A stretch of DNA of 8,874 nt from Candidatus Symbiobacter sp. (GTDB taxonomy: Bacteria > Pseudomonadota > Alphaproteobacteria > Elsterales > Elsteraceae): assembly GCA_030054015.1 (NCBI GenBank), contig JASGCR010000074.1, positions 1 to 8,874 on the forward strand. Reading direction: 5' to 3'. Each line of letters begins with the position of its first letter. Positions within the stretch are counted from its first letter, which is position 1. Both the position numbers and the translations under genes were made by a program. Below are positions 6,290-8,874 of this stretch, piece after piece. The notes beneath the pieces were generated by a model. The model was given only the letters and a program-made list of their open reading frames with translations, ran no database searches and had not been told where the DNA came from.

Positions 6290-8011
6290 TTAATCGCGGC
6301 GGCGGTAATAAACAAACCCGTCTTGACGGGTAAATTCGGCATAATGACGAAAATTTTCGGCAAAAAGCGGGTGGCGGGTGAAATAGGCCAGGTAATCTAA
6401 ATTAAGATTGGGGCCATTGGCGGGTACCACGCCATGATCCACCACCAAAATATAGGGCTTTTCCGCGTCCATCATGGCTGCGGTGCGGTTGAATAAATTT
6501 TGCTCGCCCGCATCCATCGCGGCGGGCGGAGCAAAATCATTATGCGGGGCATATAAAGCCGAAATCAACCACAGGCTTAATTCCGGCAAGGTAAATTTCA
6601 GTCTAAGATATAAAATCACCGGATGATAGGGGGCAATCGAATCCGACAAAACCATGATACGATTATTATGCGCAGGCAAATTATCGGGCGATGCCAATAA
6701 CTTGCCCAAAGTCGCCTCCATGCGGGCGGCCGGGCTGTTGCCATAATCGCGTTGCAAGGAAAACGGCGGGCGTAAATCCCCGCCCATGACCAACAAAGCC
6801 AAGCCCCACATCGCCCCCGCCCAATATTGATGCCCGCGAAGATAAGGCTCAGGTCTATTAATTCCAGGCCTATCAATTCCAGGCCTATTAATTCCAGGCG
6901 CGGCGGTTTTTAGGATAAAACACCCCATCATTATAGATAATAATTGAATTGACAGCCCCTGGGCGACCAGAAATTGATAATCCCAGCCCTTGCCCTGCAG
7001 GATGGCGGCGGCGAGCGACGCGCATAAGGCCAGCATAAACAGGCCAATCAGACGGGAGATGCGGTTTTGCCGGTGGTTTTGCCGGTGGTTTTGCCGGTGG
7101 TTTTGCCGGTGGTTTTGCCGGTGGTTTTCCTGGCGATCTTTCGGGGCCTGCAAAAAGAGCAAATATCCCATAGATGCCGCCCCAACCGCGAGGCACATGG
7201 GCAATTCGCGCCCGATCAGCATCTCCAGCACCGGCTGCCGCCCGGCCAAGACATAATGACCAAATTGGAGCGGCACAATATTCGTGTAAAATTCCGGCGC
7301 AAAGATCAAGATCAGCAGCAAATATACGCCGCCACATCCCAACATCAACCAAAAATGAATCTGGCGTAGATAATGATTAAAGCCCAGCCGCCAAGCAATC
7401 AACCCTTCGCATAGTACAAACACCAACCCATATTGCGGTTTTATGCCAATCGCCACCGCCAATGCAATAATCGCGGCGAGGTGATAGCGGTTCTTTATGA
7501 CTATTTGCGCGATGCGACCATAACTCAATAATAAATAGGGTTGAATCAACAGTAAAATCACATGTTCGCGCTGATGAAATGAATGGGCTGGCAAGACCAG
7601 CAAAACATAGAACAGGCTCGGCCAATATAGTGCCGCCATCGGCCAGAATTCATTATTTGCGCTCAGTATTTTTCGCATCACCCCCCAAACCAGGGCAATC
7701 ATGGCGACCAAACCCAAGCCAAGCCAAAGATGCGCGGCTTGCCACAATGCCAGGTCAAATTGACGCGACAAAAACACCGAAACCAATTCAAACCAATACA
7801 TTGCCGGGGGATTGACATCGGTGACATCGCGGCCAAACCGCGCCCCATCGTACATGCGGTCGGAAAAACTGAGAATGGCGGCGGCATCATGGTTAAATGG
7901 CGGCCAAAACCGCGCCCCCAGCCAGGGCAAAAACCCCAAAGCCACCGCCATAAAATACCAATTTTTGCGCCCGCAAAGCGACCTTATCCGCGCCCAGATT
8001 GTGACAGCCAT
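6290..8011 (-). CDS. Polytopic membrane protein, probable GT-C-type glycosyltransferase
   Basis: The product is 573 aa with about ten hydrophobic segments (near residues 20-38, 90-112, 122-143, 150-166, 177-200, 220-238, 272-288, 321-341, 358-377 and 395-410), followed by a soluble domain of roughly 160 residues. The pattern of many helices, an acidic residue in the first loop (D42 in FNHDAA; DVNPP at 65-69) and a C-terminal soluble domain resembles lipid-sugar-dependent GT-C glycosyltransferases (ArnT/PMT-2-like). HQREH (146-150) and QGKGWDYQF (349-357) look like motifs I associate with alphaproteobacterial proteins of this type, from memory and not from a search. Such enzymes would transfer a sugar from a polyprenyl carrier to an envelope acceptor on the periplasmic side; donor and acceptor cannot be read here. 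ATG 8011 is supported by AGGA seven nt upstream. It starts 9 nt after the ptsN stop, so the two are probably one transcript. Two in-frame tandem repeats fall in inter-helix loops (about residues 297-317 and 373-387). Confidence 0.7.
   Translation of the reverse strand: MAVTIWARIRSLCGRKNWYFMAVALGFLPWLGARFWPPFNHDAAAILSFSDRMYDGARFGRDVTDVNPPAMYWFELVSVFLSRQFDLALWQAAHLWLGLGLVAMIALVWGVMRKILSANNEFWPMAALYWPSLFYVLLVLPAHSFHQREHVILLLIQPYLLLSYGRIAQIVIKNRYHLAAIIALAVAIGIKPQYGLVFVLCEGLIAWRLGFNHYLRQIHFWLMLGCGGVYLLLILIFAPEFYTNIVPLQFGHYVLAGRQPVLEMLIGRELPMCLAVGAASMGYLLFLQAPKDRQENHRQNHRQNHRQNHRQNHRQNRISRLIGLFMLALCASLAAAILQGKGWDYQFLVAQGLSIQLLSIMMGCFILKTAAPGINRPGIDRPGINRPEPYLRGHQYWAGAMWGLALLVMGGDLRPPFSLQRDYGNSPAARMEATLGKLLASPDNLPAHNNRIMVLSDSIAPYHPVILYLRLKFTLPELSLWLISALYAPHNDFAPPAAMDAGEQNLFNRTAAMMDAEKPYILVVDHGVVPANGPNLNLDYLAYFTRHPLFAENFRHYAEFTRQDGFVYYRRRD
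6851..6895 (-). repeat. 15-nt in-frame tandem repeat in the membrane-protein gene (3 units)
   Basis: Three 15-nt units, at 6851, 6866 and 6881 on the + strand (AGGCCTATTAATTCC with single changes), encode P-G-I-[N/D]-R on the - strand. They occupy residues 373-387, a loop between two hydrophobic segments. The units differ at only one position each, suggesting recent duplication. Confidence 0.85.
7063..7134 (-). repeat. 12-nt in-frame tandem repeat in the membrane-protein gene (5 perfect units plus 1 degenerate)
   Basis: GGTTTTGCCGGT is repeated perfectly at 7063, 7075, 7087, 7099 and 7111, with a degenerate sixth copy at 7123. On the - strand it encodes NHRQ repeats, about residues 297-317, in a strongly hydrophilic and positively charged loop between two hydrophobic segments. 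Perfect identity of the units makes this the most likely array in the window to vary in length between strains. Confidence 0.92.
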
Positions 8012-8020
8012 GGTCTATTC

Positions 8021-8533
8021 CTAATGACCCGACGGGCTTGGGGGCGGCAAACTGCCGCTATCGGCGGGGGAAGCGAAAATCTTTAACACCTCGCTCACCG
8101 AGTTGGTTTGACGCAAAATCTCGCATTGGCTGCGGTTGCGCAAAATGCGAGAAATATGGGCGAGGGCTTTGAGGTGATCCGCTCCCGCGCCTTCGGGGGC
8201 CACCAATAAAAACACCAAATCGACCGGTTGGTCATCAATGGCTTCAAAATCGATGGGACGCTCCAGGCGGGCAAACACCCCCACCAATTTCCGCATTTTG
8301 GCGATTTTCCCATGCGGGATGGCGATGCCATCGCCGACGCCGGTGGTACCCAATCTTTCGCGTTCGAGCAAAATTTCAAAGACCTGGCGTTCGGCGGCAC
8401 TCTCGCTGCTGCCGATTTCCAGCGCGATGGCCGGGGCCAGGTGATGCGAGATCACCCGCAAGAGCGGGGACTTTCCCGTGGCTTTGAGGCCGAGCAGGAT
8501 GTTCTCTTGTTTTAGGATCACATCGATGTCCAT
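8021..8533 (-). CDS. ptsN: Nitrogen PTS enzyme IIA (PtsN, EIIA-Ntr)
   Basis: Regulatory EIIA protein of the nitrogen phosphotransferase system. It accepts phosphate from NPr and acts through protein contacts on potassium, nitrogen and carbon metabolism instead of transporting sugar. The product is 170 aa, slightly longer than the usual 150-155, with a proline- and serine-rich tail (SPADSGSLPPPSPSGH). The PTS EIIA type-2 domain covers about residues 5-155. The phosphorylation motif is DGIAIPHGK with H74 as the acceptor, matching E. coli H73. Downstream blocks VFARLERPIDFEAIDDQPVD and VFLLVAPEGAGADHLKALAHISRIL are typical of the family. ATG 8533 is preceded by GAGGA five to six nt upstream. In many proteobacteria ptsN follows rpoN and hpf/raiA; here nothing precedes it for at least 340 nt, and it instead leads a two-gene unit with the membrane protein. 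Confidence 0.95.
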   Translation of the reverse strand: MDIDVILKQENILLGLKATGKSPLLRVISHHLAPAIALEIGSSESAAERQVFEILLERERLGTTGVGDGIAIPHGKIAKMRKLVGVFARLERPIDFEAIDDQPVDLVFLLVAPEGAGADHLKALAHISRILRNRSQCEILRQTNSVSEVLKIFASPADSGSLPPPSPSGH

Positions 8534-8683
8534 CGTTCCTCGTTGCTGCCATTAGGCGATCAGGGTTAATTTTACGAAATTGCCTTATACTAAAATTTCA
8601 GATTTTTGATAATAATTATTTGTCACGCCGCCGCCCCGCCAATGCCGTAAGATTTTGGTCGGGGGAAAGCCATTCCCAAGAAA
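8534..8683. other. Gene-free region upstream of ptsN
   Basis: This 150-nt stretch contains the ptsN ribosome site and candidate promoter and otherwise shows no gene. Positions 8615-8683 are G+C-rich and unremarkable. With the repeat that follows it makes a gene-free stretch of 341 nt up to the window edge. Confidence 0.7.
8584..8612 (-). promoter_or_regulatory. Candidate sigma-70 promoter of ptsN
   Basis: Read on the - strand, TTATCA (8612-8607) is followed after 17 nt by TATAAG (8589-8584). The -10 box matches the consensus at five of six positions, the -35 box at four of six, and the spacing is ideal. The surroundings are A+T-rich, unlike the flanking sequence. Transcription would begin about 45 nt before the ptsN ATG. 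Confidence 0.5.
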
Positions 8684-8874
8684 GGTCTGAATAAGTCGAG
8701 GAACATTTATGACCCCCCCTTCCTGCTTAGGAAGGGGGGGAAACCGAAGCTTGGCGGCTTGCCGCCTAGCTTCGGTCGGGGGGGTTGGTGATGGTAAAAA
8801 TCTGATCAGAATCAATATCTTACACCAACCCCCCCAAGAAAAGCTATGAATTTTTTTACAAAAAATTCTAGCTT
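8684..8874. repeat. Second palindromic element, rearranged and cut by the window edge
   Basis: It begins GGTCTGAATAAG like the left end of the element at 3328. A perfect 11-bp hairpin follows (8713-8723 with 8730-8740, loop TGCTTA). Next is a new 15-bp hairpin with one mismatch (8744-8758 with 8761-8775), then GGGGGGGTTGGTG (8778-8790) paired with CACCAACCCCCCC (8823-8835) around the palindrome TCTGATCAGA (8801-8810). It ends in an A/T hairpin flanked by AAGCT...AGCTT (8841-8874). The order and strand of the last two modules are reversed relative to the first element. It probably continues past the window. Confidence 0.75.

Noticed and set aside
8601..8625. A+T-rich stretch TTTTTGATAATAATTATTTG as a terminator or origin box
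   Set aside because: No stable G+C stem and no DnaA-box cluster; it fits better as the -35 side of the ptsN promoter.

Overview
The window looks like part of an alphaproteobacterial chromosome of moderate G+C content. The best evidence is the RNase E gene, whose S1 domain is split by a long acidic insertion and whose tail is rich in arginine, the usual alphaproteobacterial form. I cannot place it more precisely than the class. Five genes can be supported. On the + strand are rne (RNase E/G), an mlaC-like periplasmic lipid-carrier gene and cysS (cysteinyl-tRNA synthetase). On the - strand are ptsN (nitrogen PTS EIIA) and, 9 nt downstream of it, a polytopic membrane protein resembling GT-C glycosyltransferases.

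Layout. Positions 1-69 hold two direct copies of a short dispersed repeat. Positions 70-610 are a non-coding, hairpin-containing stretch that is probably the rne leader. rne runs 611-3304. An 815-nt gene-free region (3305-4119) follows and is built almost entirely of repeats: a 239-bp palindromic element with about 60-bp terminal inverted repeats, then a branched cluster of perfect hairpins closed by a 14-bp inverted repeat, then a 17-unit, 15-bp minisatellite that begins in the last arm of that cluster. mlaC (4120-4764) and cysS (4822-6282) follow, 57 nt apart and probably co-transcribed. cysS converges on the membrane-protein gene (6290-8011, - strand) with only 7 nt between the stop codons. 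ptsN (8021-8533, - strand) starts the minus-strand pair and has a good promoter candidate. The right edge (8684-8874) carries a second, rearranged and cut-off copy of the palindromic element.

The genes are mostly housekeeping: RNA turnover, outer-membrane lipid traffic, tRNA charging, nitrogen/carbon signalling and probable envelope glycosylation. They do not form one pathway. The unusual content is the repeats. Besides the intergenic elements, three of the five genes contain short in-frame tandem repeats of 12 or 15 nt (two arrays in rne, one in cysS, two in the membrane protein), all in linkers or loops. Together with the intergenic 15-bp array this suggests a genome in which short tandem duplications arise often and are tolerated. 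I saw no CRISPR array, tRNA, rRNA, transposase or phage gene.
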